Below, one piece after another: positions 1 through 9,655 of a DNA stretch of 64,000 nucleotides; within the stretch, counting starts at the first letter, position 1, and each line of letters begins with the position of its first letter. Origin of the DNA: Opitutia bacterium Tous-C4FEB (GTDB lineage Bacteria > Verrucomicrobiota > Verrucomicrobiia > Opitutales > Opitutaceae); NCBI GenBank assembly GCA_002304445.1, contig NEVA01000014.1:56768-120767 (forward strand), in the 5' to 3' direction. The notes under the pieces are model-generated. The model saw nothing but the letters and a program-made list of their open reading frames with translations. It had not been told where the DNA came from and searched no databases. Position numbers and translations under genes: made by a program.

Positions 1-1
1 T

Positions 2-1102
2 TGTCAGATCGTCGCCACCTGCGATGTGATGCGCAGCAAGGCCGAAAAAATGCGCGACCGTATCGGCGTCGCCTACGGTAAACGCAAGGCCAGCGGTGCG
101 CCTGCGACCGGTCCCGAGATTTATGCGACGCACGAGGAACTGGTCGCGCGTCCGGACATCGACGTGGTCTTCGTCTGCACGCCCGACCACTGGCACGCGG
201 CGGTTTCCAAGGCCGCCATGCTCGCCGGCAAAGACGTTTACTGCGAGAAGCCCCAGACGCTCACCGTCCACGAAGGCCGCGTGCTGGTTGACGTGGCGCG
301 GCGCACCGGCCGGGTTTTCCAGACCGGCACGCAACAACGCTCCAACAAGTCCTTCCGCAAGGCCGCCGAGATCGTGCGCAACGGTTGGCTCGGCGAGATC
401 AAACTCATCCGCACCCGCCTCGGCGAATTCCCGCCCGCGCCCGCGCTCTCCGAGGAACCCGTGCCCGCCGGCTTCGACTACGACCGCTGGCTCGGGCCCA
501 CGCCGTGGCGCCCCTATAACGAACAGCGGGTCAAGGGTGACTACGGCGGCGGTTGGCGCTGCTTCCTCGAATACGGCAGCCGCAAGAACGGGGACTGGGG
601 CGCGCACCATTTCGACATCATCCAGACCGCGCTTGGCACGGACGACTCCGGCCCGGTTGAGTTCATCCCTATCGGTCACGAGGGCTGCAAATTCCAGACG
701 CACGTCTACGCGAACGGCGTGCGCGTCGAGCGCTTCGACGACCCGAGCCTCAAGGGCATGATCGAGTTTCAGGGCACCAAGGGCACCGTCTGGGTCTCGC
801 GCAACGACGAGTTTTTCTCCGATCCGCCCGAGCTCGCCTCCCGCCCCCTGCGCGGCGAGGACATCCACCTCTACGCGAGCGACGACCACCACACCGATTT
901 CTTCAACTGCGTGCGCTCCCGCCAACGCCCCATCGCCGACGTCGAGGCAGGCCATCGCAGCGCGAGCATCTGTCACCTCAACGCCATCGCCGCCCAAGTC
1001 GGCCGCGCGATCCGCTGGGATCCTCGCGCCGAGAAGATCATCGGCGACCCGATGGCCGCCCGGCTGCTCGATCGCCCCCGTCGCGCCGGCTACGCCCTCT
1101 AA
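2..1102 (+). CDS. Gfo/Idh/MocA family oxidoreductase (5' end truncated by window)
   Basis: Frame open to window start (CQIVATCDVMRSKAEKMRDRIG); VFVCTPDHWHAAVSKAAMLAGKDVYCEKP is the typical Gfo/Idh dinucleotide-domain motif. Confidence 0.9.
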   Translation, partial: CQIVATCDVMRSKAEKMRDRIGVAYGKRKASGAPATGPEIYATHEELVARPDIDVVFVCTPDHWHAAVSKAAMLAGKDVYCEKPQTLTVHEGRVLVDVARRTGRVFQTGTQQRSNKSFRKAAEIVRNGWLGEIKLIRTRLGEFPPAPALSEEPVPAGFDYDRWLGPTPWRPYNEQRVKGDYGGGWRCFLEYGSRKNGDWGAHHFDIIQTALGTDDSGPVEFIPIGHEGCKFQTHVYANGVRVERFDDPSLKGMIEFQGTKGTVWVSRNDEFFSDPPELASRPLRGEDIHLYASDDHHTDFFNCVRSRQRPIADVEAGHRSASICHLNAIAAQVGRAIRWDPRAEKIIGDPMAARLLDRPRRAGYAL

Positions 1103-1123
1103 CCCTAAAAAAACATTTTCGCT

Positions 1124-3415
1124 ATGTCGCGCTCCCTTTTCCCGTTTCCCGTCGCTCTGCTGGTCTGCGCCGGATTGGTGCTCCCGTTGTCGGCCGCTGA
1201 TTCGGCGCTACCCGTCCTCGGTTTTTCCGGCAGCCAAGGCGCTCTCGAGGCGCTGGACGGCGACCTCAAGGCCGCCGGCACCGATCCTGCCAAGCTCGCG
1301 GCGCTCGAAGCGCGCCTGCTCGCCGTGCTGCGCAACAAAGACGCCACCTTCGCCGCGCGCCAAGCCGCCGCGCAACGCCTCGGCCTCGTCCTCGCTTTCA
1401 GCGCGGTGAAGCCGACCGCCGCCACGCTTCGCCCGCTCGGCACGATGCTGGCCGACGAACGCGATTCCGATCTCGCCCGCTCGGCGCTCGAGCCGGTTAC
1501 CTCCGACGTGGCGGACCCGCTGCTCGTGACCGCGCTCGGCAAAACCTCCGGGCGCACGCGTCTCGGTTTGATTGATACGGTCGCCCGCCGCGGGAGCGTG
1601 GCCGCCGTCCCGGCGCTGGCCAAGCTCCTCGCAAGCCCGGATGGGCCGACGGCCGCGGCTGCCGCGGAAGCGCTTGGCGCGATTGGCGGTTCCGAGGCGC
1701 TCGCCGCATTGCAAGCGACACCCGAGCCCGCCCCGCGCGCCGTGACCGCCGCGAAACTTGTCGCGGTCACCCGTTTGCCGGCGGCCGACGCCGTGCCCTT
1801 GCTCCAAGGCATCCGCACGGCGGCCGGCGATCCCGTGCACCGCGCGGCCGCGTTGCGTGCCCTCCTTGAAATCGACGCCGTCAACGCTCCGGCCACGACG
1901 GTCGCGGTGCTCGGCGGCGATGATTGGGCGATGAAGCAAGTCGTGCTCGAATCACTTTACGCCTCGCGTGCGCCCGGCTTGGCGGCGGCGCTGCTGGGAT
2001 CGCTTCCCTCGTGGGATGCGCCCACGCAGAGCGGCGTCCTCCACGCGCTCGGCCGTCGGGGCGAGGCCACGGCAGCGGCGGCAGCGGTTGCGGCGACCGC
2101 CCATGCCGACGCCGAAGTGCGCGGCGCCGCGATCACGGCGCTGGGCACGATTCCGGGCTCGGCCGAGACGGCGCGGGTGCTGGCGAAAATTGCGGCCGGT
2201 GCCGACGCCGCCGAGGCCAAGGCCGCCCGCGTCAGCTTGGCCCGCCTGAATGGTCCGGGCGTGAGCGCCGCCGTTCTCTCCGGCGCCGAGCAGGGCGAAG
2301 CCGCCCTGCGGACTGCGTTCATCGAACAACTCGCCCTGCGCAATCAGACCGAAGGCCTGCCGCTCCTCTTGAAATTGCGGGCCGATCCGGACGCGGCGGT
2401 GCGCGCGGCGGCGGCTACGGCGTTTGGCGATCTCGCGCCGATTGCCGACGTGAAGACCTTGCTCGACTGGACGCTGGCGGCGACCGACGCCAACGAACAA
2501 AGCCGCGCCCTGCGCGCGCTGGTGACGTTGACGTTGCGCAACCCCACGATTGCGACCCGTGGCGCGCCGGTGTATGCGGCGATCGAGAGCGCGAGTGCCG
2601 AAGCGGCGCTGCGGTTGTTGCCCGCGCTGGGGCGCATCGGTGGCGAGCCCAGTGCGGCCTCGGCCGCCCGGCTCGCGCTCGGGGCGGACGCCAAGGTGGC
2701 GGAAGCGGCGCTCGCGGCGCTGACCCGTTGGAGCGATACCACGGCGTTGGCCTCACTTGCGGGCGTGGCCGAGAAGACGACCTTGCCGGCGGCCCGGACG
2801 ACGGCGGTTGAGGGCGTGATGGCGTATTTCGAGCGCACCCGTGTGGCGTGGGACGGGGATGATACGGCGGTGGTCGCCCGGTTGCTCCCGGTGGTGGCCG
2901 ATCCGGCGGTGCGCGGCCGGCTGCTGAAATTGCTCAGTCGGGCCGGCGACTCGGCGGCGTTGGCGTTGGCTGCGGGGCTCAAGGCCGATGCCGCGGTGGG
3001 CGCAGCCGCGCGCGAAGCGGTCGAAATCATCACGGCCAATCTGGCGGGCCCGGCCAAAGTGCGGGCGTCGGCGCCGTCGGGTGCCGGCAATATCATGGAT
3101 GGCAAAACGAACACCCGTTGGACCGTGCCGCAGGTCGGCGAAGAGTGGGTGGAGATCGATTTCAAAGTGGCGCGGCCGTTGCACCGGCTGACGCTGGACC
3201 AGACTGGCCGGGCGGGAGACTTTCCGGAATCGTATGCGGTGCATGTGACGGATGACCTGGCCAATCCCGGCGCGCCGGTGGCGACGGGCACCGGGCAGAC
3301 GGGCAAGACGGTGATCGCGCTCCCGGCGGGTACGCGGGGCCGCTACGTGATCATCAAAAACGTCGCCGAGCGCCTGGACGGCTGGTGGGCGATCATTGAG
3401 CTCTACGTGGATTGA
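1124..3415 (+). CDS. HEAT-repeat protein with C-terminal discoidin/F5-8 type C-like domain
   Basis: Signal peptide, many Ala/Leu-rich HEAT-like repeats, C-terminal NIMDGKTNTRWTVPQVGEEWVEIDF...; coding strand chosen over antisense ORFs. Confidence 0.75.
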   Translation: MSRSLFPFPVALLVCAGLVLPLSAADSALPVLGFSGSQGALEALDGDLKAAGTDPAKLAALEARLLAVLRNKDATFAARQAAAQRLGLVLAFSAVKPTAATLRPLGTMLADERDSDLARSALEPVTSDVADPLLVTALGKTSGRTRLGLIDTVARRGSVAAVPALAKLLASPDGPTAAAAAEALGAIGGSEALAALQATPEPAPRAVTAAKLVAVTRLPAADAVPLLQGIRTAAGDPVHRAAALRALLEIDAVNAPATTVAVLGGDDWAMKQVVLESLYASRAPGLAAALLGSLPSWDAPTQSGVLHALGRRGEATAAAAAVAATAHADAEVRGAAITALGTIPGSAETARVLAKIAAGADAAEAKAARVSLARLNGPGVSAAVLSGAEQGEAALRTAFIEQLALRNQTEGLPLLLKLRADPDAAVRAAAATAFGDLAPIADVKTLLDWTLAATDANEQSRALRALVTLTLRNPTIATRGAPVYAAIESASAEAALRLLPALGRIGGEPSAASAARLALGADAKVAEAALAALTRWSDTTALASLAGVAEKTTLPAARTTAVEGVMAYFERTRVAWDGDDTAVVARLLPVVADPAVRGRLLKLLSRAGDSAALALAAGLKADAAVGAAAREAVEIITANLAGPAKVRASAPSGAGNIMDGKTNTRWTVPQVGEEWVEIDFKVARPLHRLTLDQTGRAGDFPESYAVHVTDDLANPGAPVATGTGQTGKTVIALPAGTRGRYVIIKNVAERLDGWWAIIELYVD

Positions 3416-3516
3416 GCGACCACGCGACGGGGGGCTGAGGAGCGTGCACGCCCGGATGTTTATGCTCGTTTTTTGAGGTAAATTAAGCGCGCGGCCGAGG
3501 CGACGCGGCTGGAACT

Positions 3517-3560
3517 AAAAAAGGCTTGGGCTGAGGTGGCATTGTTGCCGACCCAAGCCC
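3517..3560 (-). terminator. Rho-independent terminator for the MFS gene
   Basis: Minus strand GGCTTGGG...CCCAAGCC stem (3552-3559/3523-3530) followed by TTTTTT (3522-3517), just after the stop at 3582. Confidence 0.75.
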
Positions 3561-3581
3561 AAACTCGGTTTAAAGCGCCGT

Positions 3582-4916
3582 TCACTCCATCTCGGAATGA
3601 CGGCTCTCCTTAAGGTAGATGGCGCCGATGATGGTCGTCGCGAGCGCGATGCCGATGGGGTAGGCTAGGCCGGCGTAGGGATTGCCAAAGTGGGCGACCA
3701 TCGACGTGGCGATCAGCGGAGTGAGGCCGCCGAAGATGCCGTTGCCGACGTGGTAGGGGAGCGACATCGAGGTGTAGCGAATCCGGGTCGGGAAGATCTC
3801 TACGAGGTAGGCGGCGATGGGCCCGTAGGTCATCGCGACGAGCAGCACCATGACGAAGAGCAGCGCGACGATCATCACATGGTTGAGCGGCTGGGCGAAG
3901 TGCGAGAGGCCCATGAAGAGCGGGATGTAGAGAATCGCGGCGAGCAACATGCCGCCGAGGATGACAGGCTTGCGGCCGATTTTGTCGGAAAGGCTGCCGA
4001 AAAGGACGAAGAACGGCGTGCCGAGCACCAAGGCGGTGGCGATCAAGATGAGCGATGTCTCGTAGCCGATGTTCAGCACCTTTTGCAGGAAGAACATGGC
4101 GTAGAATTGGCCCGTATACCACACGACGCCCTGGCCGGCGGTCGCGCCGAAGAGCGCGATCAGCACGAGCCGGCGATTCACCGGATTTATGAAACTCTCT
4201 TTGATCGGATTCACCGCCAGTTTGCCGGCGGCCTTGGCCTTCGCGAAGAGCGGTGACTCCTCCATCTTGATACGGATGTAATAGGAAAGTCCGACGAGCA
4301 CGATCGAGAGGAGAAACGGCAGGCGCCAGCCCCAGGCGGTGAATTTTTCGACGCCGATGGCTTGGCGCACGAGCAGAATGACGACGATGGCCAACAGCAG
4401 GCCCCCGGTTGCCGTGATCTGGATGAAGCTGGTGTAGAAACCGCGGTGGGCGCGCGGGGTGTGCTCGGCGACGTAGGTGGCGGCGCCGCCGTATTCGCCG
4501 CCGAGGGCGAGGCCTTGCACGAGGCGGAGCAGCACGAGGCAGATCGGGGCGGCGATGCCGATGGTTTCGTAGTCGGGCAGCAGCCCGATGGCGAAGGTCG
4601 CGCCGCCCATCAACAGCAACGTCAGCAGAAACGTGTATTTACGGCCGACGAGGTCGCCGATGTGACCGAAGACGATCGCGCCGAACGGGCGGACAATGAA
4701 GCCGGTCGCGAAGGTTGCCAGCGTGAGCAAAAACGCGGCGGTGGGATTGTCCTTTGGGAAAAAGTGTCCGGCGATCAGGGTGGCGAGCGCACCGTAAACG
4801 AAGAAGTCATACCACTCGATCAGCGTGCCGGCGGAGGAGGCCGAGATGACTTTCCAAAGGGTCTTTTTGTCGGTGTGGTGCGGAGCGGTGCTGGGATGGG
4901 CGTGAGCGGCGGACAT
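3582..4916 (-). CDS. MFS transporter, metabolite:H+ symporter (MHS/ShiA-like) type
   Basis: WYDFFVYGALATLIAGHFFP, RPFGAIVFGHIGDLVGRKYTF; start chosen at MSAAHAHPS rather than the longest ORF. Confidence 0.85.
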   Translation of the reverse strand: MSAAHAHPSTAPHHTDKKTLWKVISASSAGTLIEWYDFFVYGALATLIAGHFFPKDNPTAAFLLTLATFATGFIVRPFGAIVFGHIGDLVGRKYTFLLTLLLMGGATFAIGLLPDYETIGIAAPICLVLLRLVQGLALGGEYGGAATYVAEHTPRAHRGFYTSFIQITATGGLLLAIVVILLVRQAIGVEKFTAWGWRLPFLLSIVLVGLSYYIRIKMEESPLFAKAKAAGKLAVNPIKESFINPVNRRLVLIALFGATAGQGVVWYTGQFYAMFFLQKVLNIGYETSLILIATALVLGTPFFVLFGSLSDKIGRKPVILGGMLLAAILYIPLFMGLSHFAQPLNHVMIVALLFVMVLLVAMTYGPIAAYLVEIFPTRIRYTSMSLPYHVGNGIFGGLTPLIATSMVAHFGNPYAGLAYPIGIALATTIIGAIYLKESRHSEME

Positions 4917-5292
4917 AGTGGAGTGGGGTGCAAGACGCGCACCATAGGCGGCGGCGAGTGCGGTGTAGGAGAAAAGGGAAAATAGGGCCGGGGCCGTGAA
5001 GGCAAGACCGGGCATCCGTCGCGGCGCGGAAGGGGTCAACGGTAAGCGACGTCGGTGATTGAAGTGGCACGGGCGTCCCGCTGATGGGATCGGAAACCAC
5101 CGGGCAAGAAGTCCGCTCGTTCACGGGCGAGACAACCGTGTCCCGCTGGTAACAAACCCGGTGACCCATTTTCGCCGAACAAGTCCAAGTCATACCGGCC
5201 GCCGGGATAATGTTGGGTTGTGCCGGCGGTGCGGTTGCTTCTTTTATTTTCACGCCCCATCCCCGCCTCCGCGCCGAAAAACCGCTCCAAAA

Positions 5293-6651
5293 ATGTCCTC
5301 CCCCACGTCCATGCCCTCGCCTTCGCCCACCCAACCTGCGCCGACCTCGTTCGGCGGTATTCTCCGGCAACTCGGACCGGGCCTGATCATCACGGCGTCG
5401 ATCGTCGGCTCGGGCGAACTCATCGTGACGCCCAAGCTCGGAGCGAGCTTTGGGTTTACGCTGCTCTGGTTCATCATTCTGGGCTGCGTTTTGAAGGTGT
5501 TTATCCAGATCGAGCTCGGCCGGTTCACGCTCGCGCGGGGGGTGACCACGCTCGAAACGATGAACCTCGTGCCCGGCCCGCGCCTCGTTGTGTCGTGGTT
5601 GCTGTGGCTATGGGCGATCATGTTTGCGGCGACGATTTTTCAGATCGCGGGCATGGTCGGCGGCGTGGCCAGCGTGTTGTCGATCGCCGGGCTCGATCTA
5701 TCGACGAATGTCATCGCGGTGCTGATCGGAATCATCACGGCCGTGCTGCTTGTGGTGGGCCGCTACAAGCTGGTCGAGACGGCGGCGACCTGGATGGTGG
5801 TGGCGTTTACGCTCTGCACGATGGTCGCGGTGATCGCCCTGCAGTTCACGCCCTATGCGGTGACGATGAAGAACATCACCGACGGGTTTAGTTTCAATTT
5901 GCCGGGGTCGTTCACGGTCGCATTTGCGGCGTTCGGGATCATCGGCGTGGGCGCATCGGAACTGATCTACTATCCGTATTGGGTGCTGGAAAAAGGTTAC
6001 GCGCGGCACGTCGGCCCGGCCGACGGCACGGTGGCGTGGGCCGAGCGGGCGCGCGGCTGGATGCGGGTGCTCAAGGCGGACTCGTGGGTCTCGTGTGCTG
6101 TTTATACAAGTGCGACGCTGGCGTTTTACGTGCTCGGCGCGGCGGTGTTGCACGCCAAGGGCCTCGATGTGACCAACGCCGACATGATCAAAACGCTCTC
6201 CGCGATGTATGTGGAAACCTTCGGCGCGTGGAGCCTGTGGTTGTTTCTGCTCGGGGCGGTGGCGGTGCTCTACTCGACGATTTTTGTGGCGACGGCCTCG
6301 AACGCGCGGCTGATGGCGGATGCGCTGGTTGTTTTCAAAGTGAAGCAATATCCGGCCGTCGCGGACCGGCAGCGGATGATCCGTTGGTTCTGCGTGCTCG
6401 TGCCGGCGGCGTGGACGTTGCTTTACGTTATCTGGGGTTCGCCCGTGACGCTCGTCTTTGTGGGTGCGGTGGCGCAGGGGATGATGATCCCGTTTCTCGC
6501 GCTCGCGGCGCTGTGGTTGAACTACCGCCGCTCCGATCCGGCCCTCCGCTCGGGAAATCTCTGGCGCGCCGGCCTGTGGATTTCAGCGGCGGCGATGACG
6601 GCGGTCGGGCTCTATCAGGTGGTCACGACGCTGGTGCCGTCGCTCAAGTGA
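5293..6651 (+). CDS. Nramp family divalent metal transporter-like protein
   Basis: LGPGLIITASIVGSGELIVTPKLGASFGFTLLW and multiple TM segments; internal start MSSPTSMPSP preferred. Confidence 0.8.
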   Translation: MSSPTSMPSPSPTQPAPTSFGGILRQLGPGLIITASIVGSGELIVTPKLGASFGFTLLWFIILGCVLKVFIQIELGRFTLARGVTTLETMNLVPGPRLVVSWLLWLWAIMFAATIFQIAGMVGGVASVLSIAGLDLSTNVIAVLIGIITAVLLVVGRYKLVETAATWMVVAFTLCTMVAVIALQFTPYAVTMKNITDGFSFNLPGSFTVAFAAFGIIGVGASELIYYPYWVLEKGYARHVGPADGTVAWAERARGWMRVLKADSWVSCAVYTSATLAFYVLGAAVLHAKGLDVTNADMIKTLSAMYVETFGAWSLWLFLLGAVAVLYSTIFVATASNARLMADALVVFKVKQYPAVADRQRMIRWFCVLVPAAWTLLYVIWGSPVTLVFVGAVAQGMMIPFLALAALWLNYRRSDPALRSGNLWRAGLWISAAAMTAVGLYQVVTTLVPSLK

Positions 6652-6746
6652 CGGAGGGCGCGCCCGCGCGGGCGAATCCGGGGTTGCGGCGCGGCGCAGA
6701 ATCGGAACCGTTTCCGCTTGTCCGGTTTTTCCACCCCCAGCTTTAA

Positions 6747-8036
<1,290 letters not shown>

Positions 8037-8058
8037 GGCGCGGAGGCGCGTGAGAGCA

Positions 8059-8084
8059 GGGACGGCTCTCCGGAGAGCCGTCCC
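8059..8084. repeat. 26-bp perfect palindrome
   Basis: GGGACGGCTCTCCGGAGAGCCGTCCC is its own reverse complement. Confidence 0.8.
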
Positions 8085-8283
8085 AACCGTCAGCGCGAAT
8101 GGCAACCCCGTCTTCACCATCGCCTTCCCGCCCGACTTGGTCGCCGAGCCCGCCAGCTTAGGGACTTGTTGATCTGCTCGGGGACGACGTTACGTGACTT
8201 ACACGAGCGACCCGTGATTTTGACTGGATCTTTAGATCGCGTAATTCATTTCACATCAATGGTCGCTACCATAAAAAACATGC

Positions 8284-8324
8284 ATCCATGAAAATCCATA
8301 GATGCGCTTTTGATTTTCATGGAT
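8284..8324. repeat. 13-bp perfect inverted repeat in AT-rich spacer
   Basis: ATCCATGAAAATC (8284-8296) / GATTTTCATGGAT (8312-8324), 15-nt loop. Confidence 0.75.
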
Positions 8325-8409
8325 AAACGATGATGGCGAGTTTTGGCTCTGTATTTATCCAAGAAATTCTAACATTGATAGTTTTAAATTCATGCTTAAA
8401 TAAGCTCTA

Positions 8410-9582
8410 ATGCTGGAGCGTCCATCCATCCTTGCCGTCATCGACGAGTATTTCGGTGTCCACCCGGCCGTGACCCTTTCCGGCCCCCGCCAATGCGGTA
8501 AAACCACCTTGGCCCGTGCTTTCGCGGCCCGCACCGCAGACGCGACTTTCTTCGATCTGGAGGACGCCGCCGACCGACAAAAGCTGGTCGAGCCAGAACA
8601 GACGCTCAAACCACTGACCGGCCTCGTGGTGATTGACGAAATCCAGCGTCAGCCCGCGCTCTTTGAAACGCTCCGCGTGCTCCTCGACCGGCCCGCTGAG
8701 CCGGCGCGCTTCCTCCTGCTTGGGAGCGCTTCACCGCACATCATCCGCGGAGTTTCCGAATCGCTGGCCGGACGCGCGGGCGTCGTGGACTTGGGCGGCT
8801 TCACGTTGGGCGAGACCGGCCCGGACACGCTCGCCCGCCTCTGGCACCGCGGCGGCTTCCCGCGCTCCTATCTCGCCGCGAGCGATGAGAAAACCTTCGT
8901 CTGGCGCGACGAATTCATCCGCAGTTTTCTGGAGCGCGATATCCCTCAATTTGGCATCACCATCCCGGCGGAAACGCTGCGACGCTTCTGGACCATGATC
9001 GCCCACTACCACGGGCAGACGTGGAACGGGGCCGAGTTCGCCCGCTCCCTCGGCACCAGCGAACCGACCGCGCGTCGCTACCTCGATATCATGGCCGGCG
9101 CCTACATGGTCCGGATTTTACCCCCGTGGTTCGAGAATCTCGGCAAGCGCCAGGTCAAAGCCCCCAAGATCTACGTGCGCGATACCGGGCTCCTCCATGC
9201 CCTGCTCGGCGTGCGCTCCCACGAGGCCCTCCTCGGCCATCCCAAGCTGGGAGCCTCGTGGGAGGGCTTTGTGGTGGAGCAACTCCTTGCCACTCTGCGC
9301 ACCCGCGACGCCTACTACTGGGCCACCCACAACGGCTCGGAGCTGGATCTGATGACGGTGTGGAACGGCAAGCGCTACGGCTTCGAGGTGAAATACGCCG
9401 ACGCCCCCGGCACCACCAAATCCATGCACGTCGCGCTTGCCGATCTCGGCCTCGCGCATCTCTGGGTCGTGTATCCCGGTGAAAAACGCTACAATCTCGC
9501 CGACAACATCACCGTCGTCCCGGCCCGCGAAATCCCGGCTCTCGTCACGGCGTTGAAAAACGGGATCGTCCTGCGTGGATAG
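8410..9582 (+). CDS. AAA family ATPase with C-terminal DUF4143-like domain
   Basis: Walker A GPRQCGKTT, LVVIDEIQRQPALFETLR, C-terminal GSELDLMTVWNGKRYGFEVKYA. Confidence 0.85.
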   Translation: MLERPSILAVIDEYFGVHPAVTLSGPRQCGKTTLARAFAARTADATFFDLEDAADRQKLVEPEQTLKPLTGLVVIDEIQRQPALFETLRVLLDRPAEPARFLLLGSASPHIIRGVSESLAGRAGVVDLGGFTLGETGPDTLARLWHRGGFPRSYLAASDEKTFVWRDEFIRSFLERDIPQFGITIPAETLRRFWTMIAHYHGQTWNGAEFARSLGTSEPTARRYLDIMAGAYMVRILPPWFENLGKRQVKAPKIYVRDTGLLHALLGVRSHEALLGHPKLGASWEGFVVEQLLATLRTRDAYYWATHNGSELDLMTVWNGKRYGFEVKYADAPGTTKSMHVALADLGLAHLWVVYPGEKRYNLADNITVVPAREIPALVTALKNGIVLRG

Positions 9583-9603
9583 CCGACCGGCGGTCGGTTC
9601 TAC
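9583..9603 (-). repeat. REP-like palindrome with GTAG head
   Basis: Minus strand GTAGAA-CCGACC-GCC-GGTCGG. Confidence 0.45.
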
Positions 9604-9624
9604 AATCGGGGCCTGGGCGTGGGA

Positions 9625-9646
9625 GGGCGGGTCGGAGACCCGGCCC
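9625..9646. repeat. Imperfect palindrome GGGCGGGTC-GGA-GACCCGGCCC
   Basis: 9 pairs with one bulge; very similar to the element at 23982-24003. Confidence 0.5.
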
Positions 9647-9655
9647 GACGCGGAA

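Noticed and set aside
5060-5160. GGCACGGGCGTCCCGC / CACGGGCGAGACAACCGTG motifs, possible metal riboswitch before the Nramp gene or second sigma-54 site
   Set aside because: Lacks GC at the -12 spacing, and only short 4-5 bp hairpins visible with no recognisable riboswitch core; more likely degenerate repeat
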